Numbered from the stretch's first letter, positions 35,892-45,272 are shown. The stretch: 64,000 nt of DNA from Solirubrobacteraceae bacterium (GCA_016462625.1 JAEMSV010000006.1:7256-71255), one strand, 5' to 3'. The notes: a model not told the origin generated them from the sequence alone. Numbers and translations: made by a program.

Positions 35892-37315
35892 CCGACGAGG
35901 ACGCGCCGGTCGCCCGGCGCGTCGCCGCCAGCGCCGGGTGGCAGGGCGCCGCGAAGATCGCGGTCGCGGGCATCGGCGTCGCGTCGGTCGCGGTGCTCAC
36001 GCGGTACCTGGGAACCGAGAGCTACGGCGCCTACGCGCTGGGCTTCAGCTACCTCGCGCTGTTCGGCGCCGTCGCCGACCTCGGGCTCTTCTCGATCCTC
36101 GTTCGGGAGATCAGCCGTGAACCGGAGCGCGCGGGCGAGCTGGTCGGCAACGGGATCGCGCTGCGCGCCGTGCTGTGGCTGGTCGTCTCGATCGTGGCGG
36201 TCGGGATCTCGCTGGTCCTGCCCTACGAGCCGGAGGTCCACGTCGCGATCGCCCTGGCGGCGCTGCCGTTCGGGCTCGGGCTCATCAACGGCGCGGTGCT
36301 CGCCGGGCTGCAGGCGCGGCTCTCGATGGCGGGCGCGAGCGGCGCGGAGGTCGCGGGGCGAGCGGTCACCTTCGGCGCCGCGGTGGCGGTCGCTGCGCTG
36401 GACCTGGGCTTCGCCGCGGTCATGCTCACCGCCGCGCTGGGCGCCGCCGTGACGCTCGCGCTGACGACCCTGGCGGCGCGGGGCGCGTTCGCGCTACGTC
36501 CGCGCATGGACCTGGCCGTCTGGCGGATGCTGCTGTTCGCGAGCATCCCGCTCGGCCTCGCGCTTGGCATCAACGAGCTCTACTTCCGCGCCGACCAGCT
36601 GATCATCTCGCTGTCCCGCCCCCTCGAGGAGGTCGGCTGGTACGGACTGGCGTTCCGCGTCGTCGAGATCACCGCGACGCTGCCGGGCACGCTGCTCGTC
36701 TCGCTGTTCCCCGTGATGGCGGTGCAGGTCGCCCGGCGCGACCCGCAGCTGCGGGCGACGATGCAGACCGGATTCGACATCCTCGTCGCAGTCGGCGCGC
36801 CGCTGGCGCTCGGCGGGCTCGTGCTCGCCGGACCCGTCGTCGTGGCGGTCGCGGGCGAGGACTTCGCCGACGCCGCGGACCCGCTGAGCATCCTGCTGTT
36901 CGCCGCCGCGCTGATGTTCGTCAACGGGCTGCTCGGCTACGCCCTGATCGCCCGTGACCGCCAGCGCGACACGCTCTGGCTGAACGTGGCCGCGCTCACC
37001 TGCAACCTCGCCCTGAACGTCGCGCTCGTGCCCGAGTACGGGATCGAGGCCGCGGCGGCGACCGCGGTCGTCAGCGAGCTGCTGATCCTCGGCGGCGCGC
37101 TGTGGCTGGTCCACCGCCACCTGGGCATCCTGCCGGGGCCCGGGATGCTGTTCCGGGCGGTGGCCGCCGCGGCGGCGATGACGGGCGTCCTGTGGCTGTG
37201 CGACGCCGCGCCGCTTCTCGTCCTGCTGGCGATCGCGGCGGTGACGTACCCGCTCGCGCTGTGGGCGGTCGGCGGAATCCGCCGCGAGCAGCTCGACGCG
37301 CTCCGACGCCGTTGA
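35888..37315 (+). CDS. Polysaccharide flippase (MOP superfamily), second copy
   Basis: 475 residues with about 14 helices. It opens ARRVAASAGWQGAAKIAVAG and continues LTRYLGTESYGAYALGFSYL, the flippase R-Y-L-G-x-E-x-Y-G motif. The middle FRADQLIISLSRPLEEVGWYG is typical of Wzx-like proteins. It probably translocates the lipid-linked unit made by the preceding fusion protein. GTG 35888 overlaps that stop codon. A large hairpin sits over its own stop. Confidence 0.87.
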   Translation: MTDEDAPVARRVAASAGWQGAAKIAVAGIGVASVAVLTRYLGTESYGAYALGFSYLALFGAVADLGLFSILVREISREPERAGELVGNGIALRAVLWLVVSIVAVGISLVLPYEPEVHVAIALAALPFGLGLINGAVLAGLQARLSMAGASGAEVAGRAVTFGAAVAVAALDLGFAAVMLTAALGAAVTLALTTLAARGAFALRPRMDLAVWRMLLFASIPLGLALGINELYFRADQLIISLSRPLEEVGWYGLAFRVVEITATLPGTLLVSLFPVMAVQVARRDPQLRATMQTGFDILVAVGAPLALGGLVLAGPVVVAVAGEDFADAADPLSILLFAAALMFVNGLLGYALIARDRQRDTLWLNVAALTCNLALNVALVPEYGIEAAAATAVVSELLILGGALWLVHRHLGILPGPGMLFRAVAAAAAMTGVLWLCDAAPLLVLLAIAAVTYPLALWAVGGIRREQLDALRRR

Positions 37316-37359
37316 ACGTCAGATCGGTCCCCCCATAGAGGCGCCGATCGGACGTTCAA
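37312..37359. terminator. Large inverted repeat, probable bidirectional terminator
   Basis: The 16-base arm 37312-37327 (TTGAACGTCAGATCGG) pairs with 37344-37359 at 15 of 16 positions around a 16-base loop. It overlaps the flippase stop codon and lies between convergent genes. No T tract follows. The gap 37316-37435 holds nothing else evident. Confidence 0.55.
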
Positions 37360-37435
37360 GCTGGGGCGCGTCCTGCCGAGCACGGTTCACGTTCACGATG
37401 ACCAAGCCGGCCACGTCTCATGCATGTGCGAGAGC

Positions 37436-37879
37436 TCAGCTGACGATCACGTCGGGCAGCAGCACCCGGCGCGGGTTCACGTCGGTGTGCGCCTTGATCC
37501 GCCGCTCCAGGAGCTCCTCGAGCCTGCGGCGCCCTGCGACGGTCCGCAGCGCGGCCGGGTCCTGATTCGTCGTGGTGTCCGTGACGATGTCCCGGATCAC
37601 CGCCTCCTGCTCGAGCTGCCCCTCGGCGGCGCCACGCTTGACGAAGCGCGGCAGCGGCTTGCGCAGTTGGAGCGCGACGGTCATGCGGACCGTCTCGTAG
37701 CCCCTGAGGTTCACGTGGAACGGCTCGGCGAGCGTGTACCAGTGGGCCGGCGGGGGCTTCTTCGCCGAGGCGGTCGGCGTGCCCGCGACCATCTTGGGCA
37801 GCTTCTCTTCGCGGTCGAGGTACCACAGGGCACCGATCGCTCCGACGAACACCACGATGAGGGTCACGAACGACTTCAC
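37436..37879 (-). CDS. FliL-like single-pass membrane protein
   Basis: 147 residues. One N-terminal helix (1-20) is followed by a periplasmic-type domain: HWYTLAEPFHVNLRGYETVRMTVALQL, AVIRDIVTDTTTNQD and TVAGRRRLEELLERRI, the FliL signature order ending VLLPDVIVS. FliL associates with the flagellar stator, yet no flagellar gene is nearby. The start GTG 37879 stands 6 bases after TATCTT (complement of 37886-37891), a leaderless-type promoter. Confidence 0.72.
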   Translation of the reverse strand: MKSFVTLIVVFVGAIGALWYLDREEKLPKMVAGTPTASAKKPPPAHWYTLAEPFHVNLRGYETVRMTVALQLRKPLPRFVKRGAAEGQLEQEAVIRDIVTDTTTNQDPAALRTVAGRRRLEELLERRIKAHTDVNPRRVLLPDVIVS

Positions 37880-37885
37880 GAGTTG

Positions 37886-37891
37886 AAGATA
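37886..37891 (-). promoter_or_regulatory. -10 box TATCTT of the FliL-like gene (leaderless)
   Basis: The minus-strand TATCTT is followed by 6 bases and GTG 37879. No Shine-Dalgarno is seen. Confidence 0.4.
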
Positions 37892-37967
37892 GGTGTCGAC
37901 CGCTCAAACGTCACGTTGACTAGGACACACGTCCAGTAAGCGAAAAGCTGAGTGCCGGTGCGGCATC

Positions 37968-37973
37968 TATCCT
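37968..37973 (+). promoter_or_regulatory. -10 box TATCCT of the GT4 gene
   Basis: TATCCT is followed by 9 bases and GTG 37983, consistent with a leaderless transcript. Confidence 0.35.
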
Positions 37974-37982
37974 CGCGGCCCA

Positions 37983-39341
37983 GTGGGTCCGTCCTCCCGT
38001 CCTCGCGCGCTGGTCCTCGCCAGCGAGCCTCTCGCCGTCCGCATGGCCGGACCCGCCATCCGCGCGCTCGAGCTCGCGCGCGCGCTCACGGCCGTCGCCG
38101 ACGTGACGGTCGCCGCGCCGGAGGGCAGCCAGCCCGTCGATGGAATGCGGGTGGAGATCGTCGCGCCGACCGAGCACCGGCGGACCCTCGAGCTCGCACG
38201 GTCCCACGACGTCGTCGTCGTGCAGCACGCCCCGCCGCAGCTGCTCCTCGCGCTCGCCCGTGAGGACGTGCGCCTCGTCTGTGACCTCTACACGCCGATC
38301 CTCCTGGAGGCGCTCGAGGCCGGGCGCGAGCGCGGCCCGCGGGCCCGGCGGATGATCCAGCGCCTCGCGACCCGCCAGACCGTCGCGGCGCTCGCCGTCG
38401 CCGATCTGGTCCTGTGCGCCAGCGAGCGCCAGCGCGACCTGTGGCTCGGCGCGATGACCGGCCGCGAGCTTCTCGACCTCCACGACTACGATGCGGATCC
38501 GTCGCTGCGCGGCCTCGTCGCGGTCGTCCCGTTCGGGATGTCCGCGGAGCCGCCGGTGCCCGCTCCGGCGCCGGTGATGAAGGGCGTGCTCCCGGGGATC
38601 GGCGCCGACGACCGCGTGCTGCTCTGGGGCGGCGGCATCTGGGACTGGCTCGACGCGATCACGCCGATGCGCGCGGTCGCCCGGCTGCGCGAGCAGCGCG
38701 ACGACGTCCACCTCGTGATCTTGGGCGGCAAGCGACCGGCCATCAGCGACGCCGACCGGATGGTCGCCCACGACGAGGCCGTGGCGTTCGCCCGCGACCA
38801 GGGGCTGCTCGGGACGTGCGTGCACGTCCACGACGGATGGGTGCCCTACGACGAGCGCGGCGGGTGGCTGCTGGAGTCCGACGTCGGCGTGACGGCGCAC
38901 CGCGACCACGCGGAGACCCGCTTCGCCTTCCGGACCCGCGTGCTCGACTACCTGTGGGCCGGCCTGCCGGTCGTCGGGACCGAGGGCGACACGCTCATCG
39001 ACCTCGCCGGCGAGGGTGGCGTGCCCGTCGGGGATGACGCGGCGTTCGCGGACGCGGTCGCCCGGGTGCTCGATCCGGGGCCGGGACGCGACGACGCCCT
39101 CGCCCGGGGGAACGCGTTGCGCGCCGATCTGACGTGGGACCGCGCCGCCGCACCGCTGCTGGACTTCGTGACCGACCTCGACGCGCGGCCGCGCCGACAC
39201 CGCGACGTCGCCGCGGCGGCCCGGGCGACCATCGCGCAGTATCCGGGCACGCTCGTGCGCACCGTGCGCGACGAGGGCGCCTCCACCGCGGCACGACGCG
39301 TCGCGCGCAACGCCGCCCGGTTCGTGGGGAAGGGCCCGTGA
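37983..39341 (+). CDS. Family 4-like glycosyltransferase
   Basis: 452 residues. The GT-B fold opening LVLASEPLAVRMAGPAIRAL is followed by the central VLLWGGGIWDWLDAITPMRA and the late glycosyltransferase motif around LDYLWAGLPVVGTEGDT, where a conserved Glu normally binds the donor diphosphate. The sequence is closest to the large GT4 group acting on glycan side chains. It is coupled by GTGA to the GT-C-like paralogue 2, mirroring the GT2/paralogue 1 pairing. Confidence 0.8.
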   Translation: MGPSSRPRALVLASEPLAVRMAGPAIRALELARALTAVADVTVAAPEGSQPVDGMRVEIVAPTEHRRTLELARSHDVVVVQHAPPQLLLALAREDVRLVCDLYTPILLEALEAGRERGPRARRMIQRLATRQTVAALAVADLVLCASERQRDLWLGAMTGRELLDLHDYDADPSLRGLVAVVPFGMSAEPPVPAPAPVMKGVLPGIGADDRVLLWGGGIWDWLDAITPMRAVARLREQRDDVHLVILGGKRPAISDADRMVAHDEAVAFARDQGLLGTCVHVHDGWVPYDERGGWLLESDVGVTAHRDHAETRFAFRTRVLDYLWAGLPVVGTEGDTLIDLAGEGGVPVGDDAAFADAVARVLDPGPGRDDALARGNALRADLTWDRAAAPLLDFVTDLDARPRRHRDVAAAARATIAQYPGTLVRTVRDEGASTAARRVARNAARFVGKGP

Positions 39342-40996
39342 CCGCTGTTCCCGCTCCGACAACCGCGGCGCGCGGAGGCATGCTCGACCGCACGCTCGCC
39401 CGCGCCGGCCTCGACCGCGTCGAGGGCGCGCTGCTCGCCGCCCTCGCGCTGCTGTCCGTCGCCGTGCTCATCCCGCTACTGGCCAAGGGCCGGACGATCA
39501 CGGGCGCCGACGGCCTGCTGGCCGCCGACCAGCTCCAGTACCTGACCTGGATCCGCGAAGCGTCGCACCACCTGCTGATCGGCAACCTGTTCGACCTCGC
39601 CCCCGGCGATCGGCCGTTCCTGCACCCGCTGTTCGCGATCTCGGGCGGGCTCGTCGCGCTCGGGTTCTCGCTTCCGGTCGCCTACCTGGCGCTGTGGAAG
39701 CCGGTCGCCGTTCTCGTGCTGTTCTTCGGCACCCAGCGGTACGTCCGGCGGTTCCTGCCCGAGACCGGACCGCGCCACACCGCGCTCGTCCTTGCGCTGT
39801 TCGGCGTGATGCCGGCGAGTTGGATCGTCGCCTTCTCCGGCTGGGGCGGCAAGCCCCGCGAGTACTCGTTCGACTTCATCAGCGGCGAGATGTTCTCCGG
39901 CGGCTGGCTCTGGGGCTACCTGCCGACGGCCATCGCGGTCGGGCTGGTGCCGCTCGTCCTCCTGGGCGTGGAACGCTGGCGCCGCGACGAGTCCCGGGCC
40001 ATGCCGTGGCTCACCGCGGCCGGTGCGCTGCTCGTGTGCTGGCTGCAGCCGTGGCAGGGCGCCGAGCTCGGCTTGATCCTCGTCGGCGTCGAAGCCTGGC
40101 GCTGGCGGCGCGACGGCGAGCGCCCGCGGCTCGGACTGATCGCGGTGCTCGGCGGCATCGCGATCCCGGCGTTCTACTACCTCGCGCTCTCGCACTTCGA
40201 CCCCGCGTGGGAGCTGGCCGGAGAGGCGAACGCGCGCGGCGCGATGGAGGCGTGGCGCTGGCCGTGGTGGGCGATCGTCCTCGTGCTCCTGCCGCTCGCG
40301 GTCCCCGCAGCGCTGGCGTATCTGAAGATCCCCGCAACCAGCTGGCAGGACCAGGCGGTGCGAATCTGGCCCTTCGCGATCCTCGCCGTGTACCTGCTCC
40401 CGGTCGGCACGTTCCCCTACCACGCGTTCCAGGGTCTGGCGATCCCGCTGGCGATCCTCGCCGTGCAGGGCTCGCTCACGGTCTGGAGAACGCCCAAGCC
40501 CGCGATCGTCGTCGGACTCCTGCTGCTGATGACGGTCCCCGGAATCGCGCACAAGCTCGACGTCGCGCGCAACAGCATCCAGTCCGCCGGCGATCCGTAC
40601 TGGATCTTCGACGGCGAGCGGGCGGCGATGCGTGCGCTCGAGGACGACCCGCGGCCGGGCGGTGTGCTCGGTGCCTCGTATGCCGGCTACATGCTGCCGG
40701 CGTACACCGGCCGGGAGACCTACGTCGGCGCGATGTCGTGGTCGCCGGACTGGACCGAGCGCCAGCGCCCGGCCAACGCGCTGGTCGAGGGCCGCCTCAC
40801 CGGCCAGGAGGCGCGGGACTTCGTGACGTCGACCAACGCCCGGTTCGTCTTCGTCGACTGCCGCCCGAACCTCGCCGAGCTCACCGAGACGCTCGGCCCG
40901 CTGCTGGAGGCCAAGCGTCAGTACGGCTGCGCGACGGTGTACGAGCTGAAGGCCCGGCCCGAGATGGCCCGGGCCGCCGGCGCGCCCGACGCCTGA
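39338..40996 (+). CDS. Multi-spanning GT-C-like membrane protein, paralogue 2
   Basis: 552 residues. GADGLLAADQLQYLTWI, FDLAPGDRPFLHP, VGTFPYHAFQGLAIPLA and PAYTGRETYVGAMSWSPDW align residue by residue with paralogue 1 (31791-33368). About ten helices precede a short soluble C-terminal part. Two copies with different glycosyltransferase partners suggest separate sugar linkages. GTG 39338 overlaps the GT4 stop; an in-frame ATG lies 14 codons in. It belongs to no family I can name with certainty. Confidence 0.7.
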   Translation: MTAVPAPTTAARGGMLDRTLARAGLDRVEGALLAALALLSVAVLIPLLAKGRTITGADGLLAADQLQYLTWIREASHHLLIGNLFDLAPGDRPFLHPLFAISGGLVALGFSLPVAYLALWKPVAVLVLFFGTQRYVRRFLPETGPRHTALVLALFGVMPASWIVAFSGWGGKPREYSFDFISGEMFSGGWLWGYLPTAIAVGLVPLVLLGVERWRRDESRAMPWLTAAGALLVCWLQPWQGAELGLILVGVEAWRWRRDGERPRLGLIAVLGGIAIPAFYYLALSHFDPAWELAGEANARGAMEAWRWPWWAIVLVLLPLAVPAALAYLKIPATSWQDQAVRIWPFAILAVYLLPVGTFPYHAFQGLAIPLAILAVQGSLTVWRTPKPAIVVGLLLLMTVPGIAHKLDVARNSIQSAGDPYWIFDGERAAMRALEDDPRPGGVLGASYAGYMLPAYTGRETYVGAMSWSPDWTERQRPANALVEGRLTGQEARDFVTSTNARFVFVDCRPNLAELTETLGPLLEAKRQYGCATVYELKARPEMARAAGAPDA

Positions 40997-41000
40997 GCGG

Positions 41001-44000
41001 CTAGCGCTTCTTCTTCCTGGGCGCGACGCCGACCTTCGCGGTCGCGACCTTCGCGTCCTTGCCCGCCCGGTCGTAGCCGACCACCCGCACCGTGCCGGTC
41101 ACCGTCCGCGCAACGCCCTTGAGCGTGTACGACCGCTTCTTGGCGCCGAGGACGACGAACTCGCGGGTGCCGTCTCCGAGCTTGATCAGCAGCTCCTGGC
41201 GGACGACCGCGCGGCCCGGCGTCCAGGTGACGCGAACGGTCGTCCCGCGATGCGATGCCTTCAGCCGGCGTGCCGTTCCGGCACTCCGGGGTGACGGCGC
41301 GGTGAACGTCGCGACCCGCAGCCGCGCCGCCGGAAGCCCGCCGCGGTCGACGATGGCGTAGACCGTCCGCGTGCCGCCTGGCCCGTACTTCGGCGTGAAG
41401 CGCAGCGTGCCGGACTTCGCGCTCTGCTTCGCGGTGCCGAGCCGCTGGACCGTGCCCTTGCCCTCAGCGACGAACGTCACGTCCTCGCCCTCGACGACCG
41501 AGGGGCGCTGCCAGCGCAGCTCGCGCTTGGCCCCGGCGCGCTTGACCGAGCCGCGCACCGCGGGAGGGGGCGCGTCACGGGCGAGATCGATCTTGGTCAC
41601 GCCCGGGCTGCCCTCCAGCGGCGCGATCGTCCAGTTGCCCTGCTGCGGCTTCGGGACGGCGAACCCGAGCGTGCCGTCGGCGGCATCGCGGTAGGACAGG
41701 TGCGTTGGGAACCGCTGCGCGCCCTTGGCCGCCGGCTCGTAGCGCCGCCCGTCGGGCGCGACCAGCGCCGCCAGCGGCGCGCCGCCGGCGCCGGTGAGGT
41801 TCACGTTCAGCTGCTTGAGGCCCCCGCCGACCCGGAAGCCGTTCGCCTGGGCGGCCTTCGCCGACAGGGGTGACGCGATCGCGTACGGCGCCGTATCGCA
41901 GCCCTTGAACATGAAGTCGATGTCCGTGATCGGATCGCTCCAGTAGTGGCCCGCGCCGACGCTGACGGTCGCGTCGACCGGCTCGTCGATCCCGAACTCG
42001 GCGCACGCGGCGACGCCCTTGGACGACAGCACCGCCGACCCACTCGTCGTCGCGATGCCCCAGCAGACCTTCGCGGCCGCGCTGAGGCTGAACGCGAACG
42101 ACTTCGACGCCGTGAGGTAGCCGTCGAACTTCGCGCCGGCGCCGATGCCGTCGTCGCCGCCCCCGCCCGGATCGCAGTTGCCGATCTGCGCGCTCGCCCC
42201 GAACCCGATGTCGAGCGGGTACCGGTACTTCAGATAGCCCTGGCCCAGCTTGTACCCGAAGACGTACACCGGACCGAGCGCGTCGATCTTGAACGGGTCG
42301 GAGAGGGTCACCGTCACGGTGCCGTACTGCTCCGCCGGCGGACCGGACTCGTCGAGACGGCCGACCGACACGATGTTGCCGACGGGCCCGCCCTGCAGGA
42401 TGGTCTGCCCCTGGATCGTGAGGTCGGGCTTCGTCTTCAGCTCCAAGCCGAGGAACGGCATGAACAGGTACGGCGGGTAGAGCTTCTTCCCCGGCGAGGC
42501 GAAGCGGCCGAAGACGCGCAGGTAGGTCAGCTCGCCGTCGACGACCTCCAGCGTGCCGCCGTACGTGTCACCGCCACCCGCGGGCGGCTGCCACTCGATC
42601 TCGCCGCGCCACGTCGGCGGGTCGGCGATGTAGTCGAACTTCAGCTTCTTGAATCCGTAGGGCAGCGGCGACGCGTTCGCGGTCAGCCCGTCGAGCCGCA
42701 GCCCGACCCCGTTGTTCGTCTTCAGCGTGATGTCCGCCGTGACGACATCGAACGGAGACGGCAGCGTCATGTGCGTCTTCAGGCGGCCCTCGTTCTTGAT
42801 GAACACGAGCTGCGTGTCGCCGACGATCTCCAGCCCGGCGAGCTCGCCGCCGTAGCCCGCCTTGTCGAGGTCGAGGATCCCGCCGGCCTTGTACTCGCCG
42901 CTCGCCGGGAAGGTCCAGGTCCGCTCGCCCTTGGCGAGGGTCAGCTGCCCGGCGGTGACCACGGTGCCCGCGGGCAGCTCGACCGTCCGCGCCTTCGTGT
43001 CGATCTTGACCGTCTTGCCCTTGGGATCGACCTTCACGCCGTTCGTCAGGAACGCCGCCTTGATCGTGAGCTTCGTCCCGTCTCCGGCAAAGCAGTCCGT
43101 CAGCGCGACGAGCTGCGCGATGCCGAGGACCGGCGCCTTCGGACAGGTCGGCTTGGCCGGCGGAGGCGTACCCGGCGGGCTGCCAGCCGGAGGATCGGGC
43201 GGGAACGTGCCCGGGCCACCGATGTTGGCGACGCGGATCCACCCGTTGGCGCCGGTGTTGCTGACCTCCCATGCCGCGGCGCCCGCCGCGCCGAGGCCGG
43301 CCGCCGATCGGAGGTGCGTCACCGAGTCATTGACCTCGAGGACCTGCGGCTTCGTCGGCCATGTCGTGCCGTCGGCCGAGCTCAGGTAGCGCAGCTGGCG
43401 GTTCCCGTTCTCGAACGTCGAGAGGTAGAAGAGGTGGACGTTCGAGGCTGCGTCGAGGTCGACGAACGGGTTGAAGGCGCCGGGCAGGGTCGGGTTGACC
43501 GTGATCGCGCCGCCCCAGCCGTTGGAGGCCGCGTCGTACCGGCGGACGACCAGCGGGTTGACCGTCGACTCGCCCTCGAACCCGGCCGCGATGATCGGGG
43601 CCAGCCCGTTGGAGCCGAGATCGGCCTCGGCGACGATCCCCGCCTGCGTCTTCTCCGGCGTCCAGTTCCCGGCGACGTTCGGATCGGCGTTGCCGGAGAG
43701 CTTGCGGAAGCGGATCGCGCCCTCGCGGCCGATGTCCCGGGAGGCGAGCAGGATGCTGTCGCCGCTGATGGACGCCAGCTGCGCGTTCAGCGTGTTGTCC
43801 GACAGCATGCTCGTCGCCTTCGCCGCGGTCGAGCCGCCGTTGATCGGTGCGCCCTGGACGTTCACGTTCGGGTAGTCGGAGAACGTCGTGATCCGGAACG
43901 CCCCCGGTCCGAAGACGGCGCTGCCGAGATCGCCCTCTTGGTTCGTCGCGATCGTGGTCAACGCGCTCCAGGTCAGCCCCTGGTCCGCCGACTTCGAGAT

Positions 44001-44336
44001 GCGCGTGCCGAGCGGCGCGCCGATGAACGAGCGCTGGACGACCAGGATGATCTCGCCCGTGCCAGGATCACGCAGAATTGAGACGTCGCTGGACTGCCCG
44101 TTGAGGACGAAGGTCTTTGCGCGGTCGCATCCGTCGGCGTTCAGCGCGATCCGGCACACGTGCGCCCGGGTCGTGTTGACGTCCACGGCCTCGTGCCACG
44201 CGACGTAGGCGGTGCCGTCCGGATCGGAGACGACCTCCGGGTCGTTGCCGACACCGACGGTGAAGGTTGCGGCCTGGGCCGTGGCGGGTGCGAGCAGGAG
44301 CGCGCACACGGCGAGCGCCAAGAACCAGATCTTCAT
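41001..44336 (-). CDS. Large secreted protein, 1111 aa, beta-rich
   Basis: Signal peptide 1-22 (ending ATAQA). The N-terminal 370 residues contain repeated blade-like segments (ISKSADQGLTWSALT, YLSSADGTTWPTKPQ) resembling sialidase/BNR beta-propellers. A Pro-rich linker (GTFPPDPPAGSPPGTPPP) follows, then a long beta-rich region and C-terminal fibronectin-III-like repeats with a basic end RKKKR. I recognise no enzyme. It is probably a wall or extracellular protein that binds glycan. TAGATT (complement of 44343-44348) 6 bases before ATG suggests a leaderless mRNA. Confidence 0.65.
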   Translation of the reverse strand: MKIWFLALAVCALLLAPATAQAATFTVGVGNDPEVVSDPDGTAYVAWHEAVDVNTTRAHVCRIALNADGCDRAKTFVLNGQSSDVSILRDPGTGEIILVVQRSFIGAPLGTRISKSADQGLTWSALTTIATNQEGDLGSAVFGPGAFRITTFSDYPNVNVQGAPINGGSTAAKATSMLSDNTLNAQLASISGDSILLASRDIGREGAIRFRKLSGNADPNVAGNWTPEKTQAGIVAEADLGSNGLAPIIAAGFEGESTVNPLVVRRYDAASNGWGGAITVNPTLPGAFNPFVDLDAASNVHLFYLSTFENGNRQLRYLSSADGTTWPTKPQVLEVNDSVTHLRSAAGLGAAGAAAWEVSNTGANGWIRVANIGGPGTFPPDPPAGSPPGTPPPAKPTCPKAPVLGIAQLVALTDCFAGDGTKLTIKAAFLTNGVKVDPKGKTVKIDTKARTVELPAGTVVTAGQLTLAKGERTWTFPASGEYKAGGILDLDKAGYGGELAGLEIVGDTQLVFIKNEGRLKTHMTLPSPFDVVTADITLKTNNGVGLRLDGLTANASPLPYGFKKLKFDYIADPPTWRGEIEWQPPAGGGDTYGGTLEVVDGELTYLRVFGRFASPGKKLYPPYLFMPFLGLELKTKPDLTIQGQTILQGGPVGNIVSVGRLDESGPPAEQYGTVTVTLSDPFKIDALGPVYVFGYKLGQGYLKYRYPLDIGFGASAQIGNCDPGGGGDDGIGAGAKFDGYLTASKSFAFSLSAAAKVCWGIATTSGSAVLSSKGVAACAEFGIDEPVDATVSVGAGHYWSDPITDIDFMFKGCDTAPYAIASPLSAKAAQANGFRVGGGLKQLNVNLTGAGGAPLAALVAPDGRRYEPAAKGAQRFPTHLSYRDAADGTLGFAVPKPQQGNWTIAPLEGSPGVTKIDLARDAPPPAVRGSVKRAGAKRELRWQRPSVVEGEDVTFVAEGKGTVQRLGTAKQSAKSGTLRFTPKYGPGGTRTVYAIVDRGGLPAARLRVATFTAPSPRSAGTARRLKASHRGTTVRVTWTPGRAVVRQELLIKLGDGTREFVVLGAKKRSYTLKGVARTVTGTVRVVGYDRAGKDAKVATAKVGVAPRKKKR

Positions 44337-44342
44337 GTCCGA

Positions 44343-44348
44343 AATCTA
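44343..44348 (-). promoter_or_regulatory. -10 box TAGATT of the large secreted protein gene (leaderless)
   Basis: The minus-strand TAGATT is followed by 6 bases and ATG 44336. It lies within 12 bases of the end of the GH114-like gene. Confidence 0.4.
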
Positions 44349-44353
44349 TTCGG

Positions 44354-45199
44354 TTAATCGGCGCACGGAGCCGGATGTTCGGGCACCCGGGTGAGCCCGA
44401 TGTCCGACACGAACGGCAGCGCCCCCGCGGCACACGCCCGTGCGACCGAACGCAGCGCGAGCGGCGTGTCCGCGCTGCGCGTGTAATCCGTCGCCGTCAC
44501 GAGCAGCCCCCGCCGCCGCATGGCGCGCAGCTCTGCGAGCGCCGTGCGCGACTGCACCCCGGGGACACCGTGATACCGGTTGCCGTCCCAGGTCGAGGTG
44601 ACGTCCTCGCGGTTCCACGCGTCGAGCGCAGAGACGATCGGGCCGATCGCGTGCGCGCCGTTCTGCGCCATGAGCACCCGGTTCGGCTGTGCGTGCACCA
44701 GCACCGAGAGCCGCCGGACGAGCGCGAACATCCCGGCCGTCTGCTTGGGATGCGTCTCGATCATGTCGACGTTGTCGAGGAACAAGCCGTCGTAGCCCTT
44801 GCTGAGCATGTCGGGCGCGACGGTTCCGGCGATGAGATCGCGGAAACCCTTCTTCGCCGGCGTGGAGTACCGCTCGCCCGTCCACCCGGCGACCGGCTCG
44901 AGCCGGTACGGGATGGACTTGGGCGCCCACGAGCGCCACCGCTCGATGCTGCCGACGCTCAGGTAGCCGAGGACCCGGACTCCGGCGCCGTGCAGCGCGG
45001 AGACCTGTTCGGCGGTCGCCTCCTCGCCGTCGACGACCACGAGGTCGTACGCGCCGAACTTGGCCGCCATGTCCCCCCGGAGGGTGCCGTTTCCGAGTGC
45101 GAGCGCGAAGGTCTGCACGCCGTCCAGCGGCCCTGCCGAGGCCGGCGCCGCGAGCGCCAGAGAGGCGATCAACGCCAGGATCAAGACAGCCGGTCTCAT
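44354..45199 (-). CDS. Secreted GH114-like (endo-alpha-1,4-polygalactosaminidase family) protein
   Basis: 281 residues. A signal peptide (1-22) is followed by a TIM-barrel-like order: FGAYDLVVVDGEEAT, VRVLGYLSVGSIERW and GYDGLFLDNVDMIET, the arrangement of the TM1410/GH114 family, where conserved Asp residues are catalytic. It would cleave galactosamine-rich or similar surface glycans. ATG 45199 was preferred to GTG 45202 because TAGTCT (complement of 45206-45211) lies 6 bases upstream. It is upstream of the large secreted protein gene. Confidence 0.75.
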   Translation of the reverse strand: MRPAVLILALIASLALAAPASAGPLDGVQTFALALGNGTLRGDMAAKFGAYDLVVVDGEEATAEQVSALHGAGVRVLGYLSVGSIERWRSWAPKSIPYRLEPVAGWTGERYSTPAKKGFRDLIAGTVAPDMLSKGYDGLFLDNVDMIETHPKQTAGMFALVRRLSVLVHAQPNRVLMAQNGAHAIGPIVSALDAWNREDVTSTWDGNRYHGVPGVQSRTALAELRAMRRRGLLVTATDYTRSADTPLALRSVARACAAGALPFVSDIGLTRVPEHPAPCAD

Positions 45200-45205
45200 C
45201 ACTCC

Positions 45206-45211
45206 AGACTA
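45206..45211 (-). promoter_or_regulatory. -10 box TAGTCT of the GH114-like gene (leaderless)
   Basis: The minus-strand TAGTCT is followed by 6 bases and ATG 45199. Confidence 0.4.
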
Positions 45212-45272
45212 GGTACTCGGCAGCATCGCCCTTCTGGTGTACTTCGAACCAGTCCGAAGAGGAGAGTGGGAC

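Noticed and set aside
41946..44081. A 711-codon frame antisense to the large secreted protein
   Set aside because: Composition is Arg/Asp/Val-rich without domains, whereas the minus strand encodes a signal peptide and coherent beta-rich repeats.
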